Assembly (NCBI RefSeq): GCF_030063205.1
Contig: NZ_JASISQ010000001.1
Coordinates: 981,152 to 1,045,151 of the forward strand
Length of the DNA: 64,000 bases
Direction of reading: 5' to 3'
From: Arthrobacter antibioticus
GTDB taxonomy: Bacteria; Actinomycetota; Actinomycetes; Actinomycetales; Micrococcaceae
A program made the position numbers and the translations under genes. Below are positions 46,039-58,139 of this stretch, piece after piece. The notes under the pieces are model-generated. The model ran no database searches. It saw nothing but the letters and a program-made list of their open reading frames with translations, and was not told the DNA's origin. The first letter of the stretch is position 1, and every line of letters begins with the position of its first letter.

Positions 46039-46767
46039 CTATTCACCGCGTATCTTAGTCACTGCAGCATCAATTGGTCCGTCGAAAATAATTTCGCCAT
46101 GGTCTAATAGGACTCCCCGGTCGCAGATACGCGAAACAAGATTCAAGTCATGACTGACAACCAGCAGAGTCTTGCCCTCGGCCGCCAATTCCTGAATCTT
46201 CGCAATGCACTTCCTCTGGAAAGGTTCGTCTCCCACCGCCAGAATCTCATCGACAAGGAAAACCTCGGGATCGGTATGGACCGCGACGGAAAAAGCAAGC
46301 CGCAGGTACATACCCGACGAGTAGAATTTCACTTCGGTGTCAATGAACTTCCCAATTTCGGCGAACTCAACTATAGACTGGAACCGCTCGTTGATTTGGT
46401 CTTCCGACATGCCTAAAATGGCTCCGTTGAGGTAGACGTTATCCCGTCCTGAAAGGTCATGGTGGAATCCTGCCCCAACTTCGATCAAGCCAGCAACACG
46501 TCCGCGTGTGCGAACCGTGCCCGAGTCGGGGAGCATAACCCCGGAAATATGCTTGAGCAGCGTTGACTTCCCAGAGCCGTTGAACCCCAGCAAGGCCACA
46601 GTCTCTCCCTGGTTAACGATCAGGTCCACCCCCTTGAGCGCGTGGAACTTCTCAGAGAGCTCTCCTTTGCGGCCCTTTACTAGCCAAACAAAGGCTTCCT
46701 TCAATGATCGGGAATGGCGGAGCACGAACTCCTTGTTGATAGCCCGCACTTCTATTGCTGTTGTCAT
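46039..46767 (-). CDS. wzt: Polysaccharide ABC transporter ATPase Wzt
   Basis: The ATPase of a Wzm/Wzt two-component exporter for lipid-linked polysaccharide. The 242-residue protein has Walker A GFNGSGKST (about residues 61-69), Walker B VFLVDEILAVGDEPF (about 173) and a signature region altered as in this subfamily (FYSSGMYLRLAFSVA). There is no C-terminal carbohydrate-binding domain, so chain-length or cap recognition, if any, is done elsewhere. The ATG at 46767 is one base beyond the wzm stop (TAAGATG). In mycobacteria the homologous pair exports the galactan precursor, and glfT2/glf directly upstream point to the same role here. Confidence 0.93.
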   Translation of the reverse strand: MTTAIEVRAINKEFVLRHSRSLKEAFVWLVKGRKGELSEKFHALKGVDLIVNQGETVALLGFNGSGKSTLLKHISGVMLPDSGTVRTRGRVAGLIEVGAGFHHDLSGRDNVYLNGAILGMSEDQINERFQSIVEFAEIGKFIDTEVKFYSSGMYLRLAFSVAVHTDPEVFLVDEILAVGDEPFQRKCIAKIQELAAEGKTLLVVSHDLNLVSRICDRGVLLDHGEIIFDGPIDAAVTKIRGE

Positions 46768-46768
46768 C

Positions 46769-47650
46769 TTAGAGCTCCTGTGCAAAACGGCCCTCAAGCC
46801 GTTTAAAGGTCAACTGGCCCCACAACAGGATACCGGCAGAAATTAGCAACCCTACGGGAACCCACAAAGTCAGCAGGTGCAGAGGAACTTCGGCTGCCCC
46901 GTTTGTTGTGGTCGGCGCCCAGAAGGCGAAGTGAAAGGTTTCTACAGCAATCGAGATCGGGTTTGTCTGGTAAATCGTATACCACGTCTCACCAAGCTTA
47001 CTCTGCACCATCGTCCATGAATACATGACAGGAGATGCCCAGGTTGCGACCATAAGCAACATGTCCACGAAATTTTCAGAATCTCGAAAATAAACGTTGG
47101 CCGCACCAAACAACAGCCCTAACCCAGTCGCAAGCAGTGCCACAATGACAAAGCCAGCAATTGCAGCCGTCACCTGAATAGCGCTTGGTCTCCACCCTGA
47201 GAACAGGCAGGCTGCGACAAGTATCAGCAGTTGTGGCACAAAATGCACGGCAGACACCCACACCGAAGCAATCGGGAATAACTGGCGTGGCAGGTAAATC
47301 TTCTTAATCAGCCCCCCATTGCCGACGATCGATCGCGCGGCATTGCCCAAGGCTTCCGTAAAGAAGTTAATCAGAATAATGCCCGAGAAAAGGTAAATTG
47401 CGTAGTTGGGCAAGCCGCTCTTGTTGGTGGGACTTTGCTCAAGGCCTAGGAAAACTCCTAGTGCGACGTAGAAAACAAGAAATTGCACTCCTGGCTTCAC
47501 ATATGACCACAGAATGCCCAAGACAGAGCCCCGGTATCGAACTTTGAGTTCCTTACGCACAAGCAACTTCAGAAGGAACCGAGCCCGAACCACATCTGCT
47601 AGTCCGCCACTCACTCCAGGGCGGACCAGCTCATCATTCTGATGGGTCAT
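46769..47650 (-). CDS. wzm: Polysaccharide ABC transporter permease Wzm
   Basis: A 293-residue ABC-2 type permease with six membrane helices, the partner of Wzt. It starts with a cytoplasmic N-terminus (LLKLLVRKELKVRYRGSVLG), the pattern of the RfbA/TagG family, and contains GGLIKKIYLPRQLFPIASVW. Gene order glf-glfT2-wzm-wzt with gaps of 6 bases or overlaps shows one operon, so its likely substrate is a galactofuranose-containing polymer on a polyprenyl carrier. Confidence 0.92.
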   Translation of the reverse strand: MTHQNDELVRPGVSGGLADVVRARFLLKLLVRKELKVRYRGSVLGILWSYVKPGVQFLVFYVALGVFLGLEQSPTNKSGLPNYAIYLFSGIILINFFTEALGNAARSIVGNGGLIKKIYLPRQLFPIASVWVSAVHFVPQLLILVAACLFSGWRPSAIQVTAAIAGFVIVALLATGLGLLFGAANVYFRDSENFVDMLLMVATWASPVMYSWTMVQSKLGETWYTIYQTNPISIAVETFHFAFWAPTTTNGAAEVPLHLLTLWVPVGLLISAGILLWGQLTFKRLEGRFAQEL

Positions 47651-47656
47651 AATCGA

Positions 47657-51168
<3,512 letters not shown>

Positions 51169-54100
51169 ATGTTGCTTGAGCTCACCTTGGTGGCCGGAGT
51201 GCCCGCGGCTGAAACAACTGATCGCCTCAGTGATAATGCACTTTTTTCGCCTACAGAGCTGACCATCACATGGCCTCCTGGCATACAAGAGGGGGACTGT
51301 TCCGGGCTATCTCTGCAGCAGGCCTTGGCGAAACGCTGGGCAGGCAACTCCTTCACCGTCGACGGCATACTCCTAAGTACTTTAATGGCCGGAATTGCCC
51401 CGCTGGTGAACGGCGCCATTGTCGTAGCCTCTCGGACTAAATCACCCGGCGTGGTAACCGCCGGTGGTTCCAGCTGCAGCGACGCCAATGACAACGCTGA
51501 GGCAAAAAAGCCTGGTGATTCCGCGGCCGCTCCAGAGAAGCTCACTGCAGGTCAGGGACTGGCTGCTGTCTTGGCGGTGAGTTCGGGGCCCAATGCAGGG
51601 GCTGTCTTTGCCTTGCACCGTGGCAGCTACACCCTGGGCCGTGGCCACTGCCAGATCAGGATCGCAGATCCAGCCATTTCTCGGCATCACGGCACCTTGA
51701 TTGTTGGCGCCCACAACATCACTCTGACAACGGCACATGGGTCAGCAGGATTTATGATTCGTTGCCTTGCCGGTTCCCCCACAGCGGAGGGAACGCCACT
51801 CAAAGACACCACGATTCTGCAAGTGGGTCACTCCATTCTCTGTGGCAACAGCTGCCTAGAACTCAGATTCCGGGACGGAGGTCTTTTTGGTTCCGCTTCA
51901 GTCCCTGCCCAAAGCCGCACAAGAACCAAGAGTGCAACAGGCACCACGTGGCCGTTGAATCCCGCGGCATTGGAAACTATTTTTGTGCAGAACCCTTCAG
52001 GAGCCTCCCGAGGAAGAATGCCGCTGCTGATTGCCGGGTGCCTACCGTTGGTGATCGGTATTGTGCTGGCTCTGTTGACTGGCTCATGGATGTTTCTCGC
52101 GTTTTCCGCCATGGGTGCAATAACTGTTCTAGTCCCGCTCTTTAGCGGGACAAAACACCGAAAAGCCCTTCAAGATGCCGTGCTCCAAGCGGCCCGACAA
52201 GATGCCGACAGGCGTTCTCAGATCTTCCCTGATGCCGGCACTTTAACCATTGCTGTGCAGGCAGGTTCCGGCCATCCACGAGCCAGGCCACCTTGCATGG
52301 CAGCTGCGCTGCGTGTTGGCACGGCGAACGAACCCGCGGCTGTAGCCCCGTCACCCACAGACCCGTTATTTTCAGCCCCGCTAATTCCCGGGCTGCCATT
52401 CAGTGTGTTGCTGGGGGACCAGCTAGTGACCGTCTGCGGCCCGCCCTCCCCCTTGATGGCTCTTCTGCGCTTCGCGTTGATGCAATTGGATGCGGCCGCC
52501 ATTTCCGTAGTGCTTGTTGGTCCCGCCCACACTCTTCCCTTGGCCGCACGGTTCCTGCCCAACACCGTGCTTACAACCTCAGCGCAGTCCACCGTCAAAG
52601 CGCTGGATGATCTGGGTCAAAATGACCTCCACCGCGATGACAGCCATGACAGCCATGACACTGAGCATCTGTTGGGTGTCCTAATCATTGTCAATGAAAC
52701 GATTGACCCACTGGCCTTCTCTATCCCCGGGCTGTGTATCCTGCACTTTGCCGGGCTTGATCCAGGTCTGTATTCCCCCTCCACATTGGTGCAGCTTCGG
52801 GTTGAGGGAACGTCCATGATAGGAACATTTGCTGGCCGGAATTTTGTGCCTGACGGAGTTCCTGAAGCCGTCTTTGACAGCTATGCACGCTGTCGCTGTA
52901 CCCCCTGCAGTGTGAGCGAGTCACGAGTGCGGAAATCTCTATCCACAAACTCCCTGCCTCTGCCAGAGGACAGCACAATTGCAGCTTTGCAGCAGCAGTG
53001 GAAGCTCTCGGCAGCTGCACCACTGCGCCCCATTGCCGTGGGCCAGTCCAGAACCGGCCCCACCCTGTTTGACTTCCAACACGACGGCCCACACCTACTG
53101 GTCGCCGGGACCACTGGCTCAGGAAAGTCAGAATTCCTGAGGACTTTAGTGGGCAGCTTGGCAGCAGCCCACTCCCCCGCTGATCTGCAATTTATCTTTA
53201 TCGATTTCAAGGGCGGGGCTGGTTTGGGTGTTTTGACGAAACTGCCGCACACAAGTTCACTTATTACTGACTTGAGCGGTCAGGGAATGGACCGAACATT
53301 GGCATCTTTGGGTGCCGAGCTGAGCCACCGTGAAGCCGCGCTGGCCGCTGTCGAGGCTTCAGAGAGTGATCAGTACCGGTCCATAGTGCGCCACCATATT
53401 CCACCTGTTCTTGCGGGTGAACCGGGTCATCATGCCATGACCCATCTTGTGATCGTTGTTGATGAGTTCAGAGTCCTGGTCGATCAGTTCCCCGACGCCA
53501 TGATCGAGCTGATGCGCATTGCCGCCTTGGGAAGGTCGCTAGGAGTTCATTTGGTCTTGGCAACACAACGGCCCCAAGGTGCGATCAATGCCGACATTCG
53601 AGCGAACATCACCAGCTCCATTTGCCTTCGAGTGCAATCTACCTTCGATTCCTCCGACGTTCTTGGCAGCGGCGTAGCCGCCAGCATCAGCGTCAATACC
53701 CCCGGCCGGGCCTACATCAGCCGGGCTGCGTCAACCCCTGAGGAGTTTCAAAGCGCCACTTTGTATCTCCCGGTCACAGGAACCTGCACGCTACCACTGG
53801 TACAGTGCTCCGAGGACCGGCTCCGCGCAGTTCCGCCCTCATCACCTGGTTCAGAAACTCCTTCAAGCGATGCAGGCGCCGTTGGCGCACTTTTGACACG
53901 CGCTTGGCAGCAACTCTGCGCATCAGAGGTGGAGTTGTTCGCGGCCCCTGCCATCGTTGCTGCCGAGCTACCAGCGGTAGTTGACCTCACTGCAGTAGAC
54001 CTCACTGCAGTAGACCACATTGCAGGTGACCACCCCACCGAACAGGGCGCAAAAACCACCGAGTGTTCCGTGAAGTTGGGCGTGATCGATGTTCCCCAAA

Positions 54101-55464
54101 GCCAGTCGCTCGAGTCCTTACACTGGCAACCCCAACTGCACTCGCACCTAGCATTTTTTGGCACAGGATCGCAGACATCGGCAGCCATAGCGTTAGTAGT
54201 GAGCCAGTTGTTAGCCAATAATGCCGTTGCCACTACCAAAACTCAAGATACGGGACGCCCTGTCACCCCACTGCTGTATCTCCTTGACGGCGATGGTTCT
54301 CTAGCGTCATTCGCCGATTGCCCTTGGGTGGGTAGCCGCATAACACCAGAAAACTTGCGAACAGCCTGGCATCTAGTGGGCAGGCTGGCAGAGACGGCCA
54401 AGACAAGCACCAAGTTATTTGTCCTTTGTATTACCGATTGGGGCCGGTGGGTGACTGCTTTCAGATCCAGCCCTTGGCAAGACGCTGAAGATCGCATTGC
54501 TGAACTAGTCCGCTTCAGCCAACCAAATTTGGTTGTGGTGGTCAGCGGAGGCCGTGAGCTCTTGACTGCCGCATTTCTCGCAGCCGTTCCCAATAGGGCA
54601 TTTCTTAGCTGCGGCACCACTACCGAAACCACCATGCTCTGGCCCAAACTCCCGCGCTTCAATCCAATGCCAGGAAGGGCCGCCATTGCCGGACCCATCA
54701 ACGCCCAAGGCAGACCCGGCGGCGGTACCTCAATGCGGATAGCCCAACTCGGCAAAGCCCCAGGAAGTGGTGACGCTCCCGCTCTGGCACAGCGAAGTCG
54801 TGCCACCGGCACGCTACTCATCGAGCCCCTGCCCACTACTCTCTCCATGGCACAGATGACGGCAGTGACTGGCGGTAATAAGTACGCAACTACTGCCCCT
54901 GTTGCCTCTGGACGGAGCATTACTTTGGGACTGGGCGGCGACGGCCATCAGGTGGTGGAGGTTGTCCTGGCACCGGGTGGCGTCTTGGCCGTGATTGGTG
55001 GACCCTCGGCGGGAAAAACAAGCCTTATTAAGGCGCTAACGCTGCTTAATGGTTCTTCAGGCTGTGATTTCACAACCACATCTAAAAGACCGAGTTCCAT
55101 GAAACATGTTTCGATGGACCAGACAGGTGCGGGTTCCATTCTATGGCTGGACGATGCTGCTTCTCTGAGCGCTCAAGAACTGCTCCAAGCAACTCGAAGC
55201 CTGGCGTCCGGAGCGGCAATAGTCGCCGCATTCACCTACCCCGGCCCTGCCGTTTCAGCGTTGCCGTTGGAGTGGGGACTCAGGGCTGCTCAGCAGGGAG
55301 TAGTGCTCAGACCGCAGCGTCCCAGTGATGGAGACCTCTTTGGTGTTCGGTTGGACACTGCGGGTGCTGAACCACCTGGGCGAGGTGTGCTTCTTGACCA
55401 CGGCCACCGGCGTTGGTTCCAGTTTCCGTCTCCAGAAATGGGCGTGCCGGAAGTGAGGTTCTAA
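51169..55464 (+). CDS. FHA-FtsK/SpoIIIE ATPase, EssC/EccC-like
   Basis: A 1,431-residue membrane ATPase resembling the motor of type VII secretion systems. An N-terminal part (1-100) may be a degenerate first FHA domain; a clear FHA domain follows (about 130-235, with LGRGHCQIRIADPAISRHHG). Two helices at about 283-325 anchor it. FtsK-like domain 1 has Walker A GTTGSGKSE (about 647) and Walker B HLVIVVDEF (about 759); domain 2 lacks Walker A; domain 3 has GGPSAGKTS (about 1275). The order FHA-helices-FtsK modules matches EssC. No EsxA/B, EccB/D/E or mycosin genes are nearby, so the secreted partner is unknown. Start ATG 51169 has GGGAAGGG upstream. Confidence 0.9.
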   Translation: MLLELTLVAGVPAAETTDRLSDNALFSPTELTITWPPGIQEGDCSGLSLQQALAKRWAGNSFTVDGILLSTLMAGIAPLVNGAIVVASRTKSPGVVTAGGSSCSDANDNAEAKKPGDSAAAPEKLTAGQGLAAVLAVSSGPNAGAVFALHRGSYTLGRGHCQIRIADPAISRHHGTLIVGAHNITLTTAHGSAGFMIRCLAGSPTAEGTPLKDTTILQVGHSILCGNSCLELRFRDGGLFGSASVPAQSRTRTKSATGTTWPLNPAALETIFVQNPSGASRGRMPLLIAGCLPLVIGIVLALLTGSWMFLAFSAMGAITVLVPLFSGTKHRKALQDAVLQAARQDADRRSQIFPDAGTLTIAVQAGSGHPRARPPCMAAALRVGTANEPAAVAPSPTDPLFSAPLIPGLPFSVLLGDQLVTVCGPPSPLMALLRFALMQLDAAAISVVLVGPAHTLPLAARFLPNTVLTTSAQSTVKALDDLGQNDLHRDDSHDSHDTEHLLGVLIIVNETIDPLAFSIPGLCILHFAGLDPGLYSPSTLVQLRVEGTSMIGTFAGRNFVPDGVPEAVFDSYARCRCTPCSVSESRVRKSLSTNSLPLPEDSTIAALQQQWKLSAAAPLRPIAVGQSRTGPTLFDFQHDGPHLLVAGTTGSGKSEFLRTLVGSLAAAHSPADLQFIFIDFKGGAGLGVLTKLPHTSSLITDLSGQGMDRTLASLGAELSHREAALAAVEASESDQYRSIVRHHIPPVLAGEPGHHAMTHLVIVVDEFRVLVDQFPDAMIELMRIAALGRSLGVHLVLATQRPQGAINADIRANITSSICLRVQSTFDSSDVLGSGVAASISVNTPGRAYISRAASTPEEFQSATLYLPVTGTCTLPLVQCSEDRLRAVPPSSPGSETPSSDAGAVGALLTRAWQQLCASEVELFAAPAIVAAELPAVVDLTAVDLTAVDHIAGDHPTEQGAKTTECSVKLGVIDVPQSQSLESLHWQPQLHSHLAFFGTGSQTSAAIALVVSQLLANNAVATTKTQDTGRPVTPLLYLLDGDGSLASFADCPWVGSRITPENLRTAWHLVGRLAETAKTSTKLFVLCITDWGRWVTAFRSSPWQDAEDRIAELVRFSQPNLVVVVSGGRELLTAAFLAAVPNRAFLSCGTTTETTMLWPKLPRFNPMPGRAAIAGPINAQGRPGGGTSMRIAQLGKAPGSGDAPALAQRSRATGTLLIEPLPTTLSMAQMTAVTGGNKYATTAPVASGRSITLGLGGDGHQVVEVVLAPGGVLAVIGGPSAGKTSLIKALTLLNGSSGCDFTTTSKRPSSMKHVSMDQTGAGSILWLDDAASLSAQELLQATRSLASGAAIVAAFTYPGPAVSALPLEWGLRAAQQGVVLRPQRPSDGDLFGVRLDTAGAEPPGRGVLLDHGHRRWFQFPSPEMGVPEVRF

Positions 55465-55492
55465 AATGGTCCAGAACAGGAGGGCCGGAGTA

Positions 55493-55972
55493 TTAAATGA
55501 CGTTGTTTTCTGCCCCAGTGCGCAGTGAAAAAGCAACCACTTTTGGCGTAAACAGAAAATACACTGTGGCCACAGGCGGCAGCAACAACAAAAGTCCCAG
55601 CCCAATGGTGCCCGCAACGAGTGCCGGCACCGCAATGGCCACCATCAACAACTGCCAAACGAACGCCGCCGAGCGGGTCCATCGAAACCCTCTAAACGCA
55701 TTAACGGCCACGGCGCCAAGCCCTGCTGCCAACGCTAGAAGCAGCACGATTAAAAACACGGCACTGGCCATGGAATGTGGTGTCTGAGTCAACGCGGAGA
55801 AGATCGAGTATAAGCCCATAGCCCCGATCGCCAGCGCTTCAATACCAACAACGATTGCCACCACGTAAACGCCAACTGGGCGAGACAATTCGGTACTTGG
55901 GACGCTGGGTTCCACCAGCTCAGGCTCTTGGAAATGGGGCATTTTGGCAGGGTTTTCAGGATCTTTTGGCAC
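55493..55972 (-). CDS. Uncharacterised four-helix membrane protein
   Basis: A 159-residue protein of unknown function. Residues 1-30 are hydrophilic (PENPAKMPHFQEPELVEP); then come four membrane helices (about 33-57, 70-95, 105-125 and 128-145), ending in FTPKVVAFSLRTGAENNVI. It converges on the FtsK/SpoIIIE-like gene with only 28 bases between stop codons. It has no recognised domain. It could be a small membrane partner of something nearby, but nothing in the sequence links it to a process. Confidence 0.7.
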   Translation of the reverse strand: MPKDPENPAKMPHFQEPELVEPSVPSTELSRPVGVYVVAIVVGIEALAIGAMGLYSIFSALTQTPHSMASAVFLIVLLLALAAGLGAVAVNAFRGFRWTRSAAFVWQLLMVAIAVPALVAGTIGLGLLLLLPPVATVYFLFTPKVVAFSLRTGAENNVI

Positions 55973-56046
55973 AAGAGCACCCTACCGGATATAGCTTGAC
56001 GTGGGCTATGAAGCGACTCTCGGCGCCGGCCGAAGGCAATGAGTTG

Positions 56047-56075
56047 TTGTGATGTAACCCTCACGGTTATAAGCT
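56047..56075 (+). promoter_or_regulatory. Candidate whiB promoter overlapping a GTGA-N8-TCAC palindrome
   Basis: TTGTGA (-35) and TAAGCT (-10) are 17 bases apart upstream of whiB. An inverted repeat GTGA-N8-TCAC (56049-56064) lies across the -35 and spacer, a position suited to a repressor or regulator. The 8-base gap does not fit the Crp consensus (6 bases). Assignment is tentative. Confidence 0.4.
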
Positions 56076-56142
56076 AATATTTCCATCATTACCTCTTGTT
56101 TACGCAGAGTTAACATGACACGATTAACTCAATGACCTAAAC

Positions 56143-56165
56143 AGGCCCAAGACGGGCCTTTTCTT
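56143..56165 (+). terminator. Rho-independent terminator hairpin in the whiB leader
   Basis: GGCCC-aagac-GGGCC is followed by TTTTCTT. It lies after the candidate whiB promoter and 64 bases before the whiB start codon. It could end an upstream short transcript or act as an attenuator in the whiB leader; the sequence alone does not decide. Confidence 0.65.
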
Positions 56166-56228
56166 ATGTGGCCAAAAGTGAATTTTTTCACAAGTTGCCC
56201 GCCGTTCTAAAAGGAGTGAGTGATCAGC

Positions 56229-56477
56229 ATGGACTGGCGTAGTCGCGCAGCCTGCCTCGACAAGGACCCGGAGCTGTTTTTCCCTGTGGGAAACACTGGC
56301 CCGGCCTTGCTACAAATCGAGGAAGCAAAGAGCGTATGCCGTCGCTGTCCCGTGATTGACACCTGCTTGAAGTGGGCCATTGAATCAGGACAAGACGCAG
56401 GAGTTTGGGGTGGCTTGAGCGAGGATGAACGCCGCGCCATGAAGCGTCGTGCAGCCCGCGCCCGTCGCGCCAGCTAG
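56229..56477 (+). CDS. whiB1: WhiB1-type iron-sulfur transcription regulator
   Basis: A WhiB-like protein, 82 residues, expected to bind a [4Fe-4S] cluster sensitive to nitric oxide and to interact with the main sigma factor. Four Cys ligands are visible: C9 (AACLDKDPELFFP), then C37 and C40 in VCRRCPVID, and C46 (TCLKW). The motif GVWGGLSEDERRAMKRR (the G[VI]WGG turn) precedes a basic AT-hook-like C-terminus (ARARRAS). It closely resembles mycobacterial WhiB1, and the adjacent pdtaS-like kinase gives the same synteny as in mycobacteria. Start ATG 56229 (MDWRSRAAC) matches the family; GTG 56220 is an alternative but too near the AAGGAG. Confidence 0.95.
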   Translation: MDWRSRAACLDKDPELFFPVGNTGPALLQIEEAKSVCRRCPVIDTCLKWAIESGQDAGVWGGLSEDERRAMKRRAARARRAS

Positions 56478-56493
56478 CTTAACTTCTTCACCC

Positions 56494-56557
56494 AACCCGC
56501 AGCAGAGATTAAAACCGTGCTAGTCACGAATTTTTCCTCTCCGCTGCGGGTTTGTTT
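56494..56557. terminator. Terminator between whiB and the convergent kinase gene
   Basis: A perfect 10-bp inverted repeat AACCCGCAGC / GCTGCGGGTT (56494-56503 and 56543-56552) with a 39-base loop is followed by TTTGTTTGTTT. It should end whiB transcription; in the other direction the T-run is absent. Confidence 0.6.
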
Positions 56558-56559
56558 GT

Positions 56560-58038
56560 TTAATGCCGACTGATCAGCGCCATCTGTAGCTCAACCACCG
56601 TGCCGCCTCCCTCCCGAGGCGACCATTCAATAGTGCCGCCCAACTCACTGGTAACAAGTGTCCGCACAATCTGCAGCCCCAGCCCCTCGGTAATGTTTCC
56701 TTCAGGTAGGCCCACACCGTCGTCAGCTATGGTCACGGTCAATGCGTCATCATTTGATTCGTTCTTATACCTACGCGCGTTGAGCCACACTGTCCCTTCG
56801 CGGTCCTGCAGGCCATGTTCAACAGCATTGGCCACGAGTTCATTGATGACAAGCGCCAGCGGAGTAGCGAAATCGCTGGGCAGCTCCTCAAATGCACCCT
56901 CTTTTTCAGTACGTACACGCTGTGACGGCGAAGCCACCTCCGCTGACAATCTGAACTGCCTGTCAATGAGCTCATCAAAGTCAACGTTTTGAGCCAGGCC
57001 CTGAGAGAGGGTTTCGTGGACCAAGGCAATCGTTGAGACTCGACGCATGGCCTGCTCCAGGCCCTGTTTGCCTTCTTCGCTTTGCATGCGCCGGGACTGC
57101 ATACGCAAAAGAGCTGACACGGTCTGAAGATTATTTTTGACTCTGTGGTGGATTTCGCGGATGGTGGCGTCCTTTGACACCAGCTCCTGTTCCCTGCGGC
57201 GAAGTTCAGAAACGTCGCGGCACAAAACCAAGGCGCCAAACCGCTCGGTAGCATCTCGCAACGGAATGGCGCGCAGAGAAAGACTTACTCCTCGCGACTC
57301 AATCTCGGTACGCCACGGCATTCGTCCTGTGACAACCAGCGGCAACGTTTCATCCACCATTCGCCGGTCCTTAAGCAGGCCGGTGGTCACCTCCGCCAGT
57401 GAACGACCTTCCAATGATTCCCCGTCACCTAGCCGACGGAAGGCTGAGACACCATTGGGGCTTGCGTACTGAACAATCCCATCAACGTCAAGACGCAGCA
57501 ACCCGTCACCCACACGAGGAGCACCGCGCCTGGAACCCGTGGGCGAGGCAAAATCTGGCCACAGTCCCAAAGTGCCCATCTTCAGTAGATCGTAGGCACA
57601 TTGGCGGTAGGTCAATTCAAGTCTTGAGGGCATACGTGAACTGGACAGGTCCATGTGTGTGGTGATCACAGCCAGTGTGCGCCCGTTGCGGACCATAGGG
57701 ATGGCCTCAACGCGCATAGCCATGTCCGCGTGCCAGACCTTCGTTTCATGTGAGCGTTCAATGTTCTGGCTTTTCCATGCCAGCTGAACCAGCGGCTCAA
57801 GCAGCGGTTGGATCCGCTCCCCCACGAAGTCCGCATGAAACATGGTGTGGGAGGTAGAGGGGCGTACATGGGCCAAGGCCACATAGCCTTCGTGGTTGTT
57901 TGATGGGAACCATAAGACCAGGTCCGCGAAGGATAAATCAGCGATCATCTGCCAATCACCGACCAGTAAATGCAGCCATTCGGCATCACCCGGGCCCAGC
58001 CCTGAGCTATCTCTGATCATGTCGGCAAAGACTGCCAT
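56560..58038 (-). CDS. pdtaS: Sensor histidine kinase, PdtaS-like
   Basis: A 492-residue cytosolic kinase. It has an N-terminal GAF-like domain (residues about 10-150), a PAS domain (about 165-280), a HisKA_2 dimerisation and phosphoacceptor domain with IREIHHRVKNNLQTVSALL (about 296) and a C-terminal ATPase domain with NELVANAVEHG, DDGVGLPEG and GLGLQIV. This order is that of mycobacterial PdtaS, which phosphorylates the RNA-binding antiterminator PdtaR. No PdtaR gene is in the window. No membrane segment is present, so it senses a cytoplasmic signal. Start ATG 58038 has AAGGAG upstream. The hairpin at 58061 separates it from gdh. Confidence 0.92.
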   Translation of the reverse strand: MAVFADMIRDSSGLGPGDAEWLHLLVGDWQMIADLSFADLVLWFPSNNHEGYVALAHVRPSTSHTMFHADFVGERIQPLLEPLVQLAWKSQNIERSHETKVWHADMAMRVEAIPMVRNGRTLAVITTHMDLSSSRMPSRLELTYRQCAYDLLKMGTLGLWPDFASPTGSRRGAPRVGDGLLRLDVDGIVQYASPNGVSAFRRLGDGESLEGRSLAEVTTGLLKDRRMVDETLPLVVTGRMPWRTEIESRGVSLSLRAIPLRDATERFGALVLCRDVSELRRREQELVSKDATIREIHHRVKNNLQTVSALLRMQSRRMQSEEGKQGLEQAMRRVSTIALVHETLSQGLAQNVDFDELIDRQFRLSAEVASPSQRVRTEKEGAFEELPSDFATPLALVINELVANAVEHGLQDREGTVWLNARRYKNESNDDALTVTIADDGVGLPEGNITEGLGLQIVRTLVTSELGGTIEWSPREGGGTVVELQMALISRH

Positions 58039-58060
58039 GCTGGCTCCTTAAAGATGGGTG

Positions 58061-58090
58061 GCGGTGCCCGCTGCAGACAACAGGCACCGC
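58061..58090 (-). terminator. Stem-loop between gdh and pdtaS
   Basis: A perfect 8-bp stem GCGGTGCC/GGCACCGC with a 14-base loop lies in the 101-base gap, after the gdh stop and before the pdtaS ribosome binding site. It could terminate gdh transcription or shape the pdtaS leader. The T-run is weak (CATCTTT). Confidence 0.45.
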
Positions 58091-58139
58091 ACAAGCGGTT
58101 GCAACCATGCAATTGCACCCGCCCACAACGAGGGCTTCT

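Noticed and set aside
56049-56064. Possible Crp site upstream of whiB
   Set aside because: The GTGA/TCAC half-sites are right, but the gap is 8 bases instead of 6. It is reported only as a palindrome.
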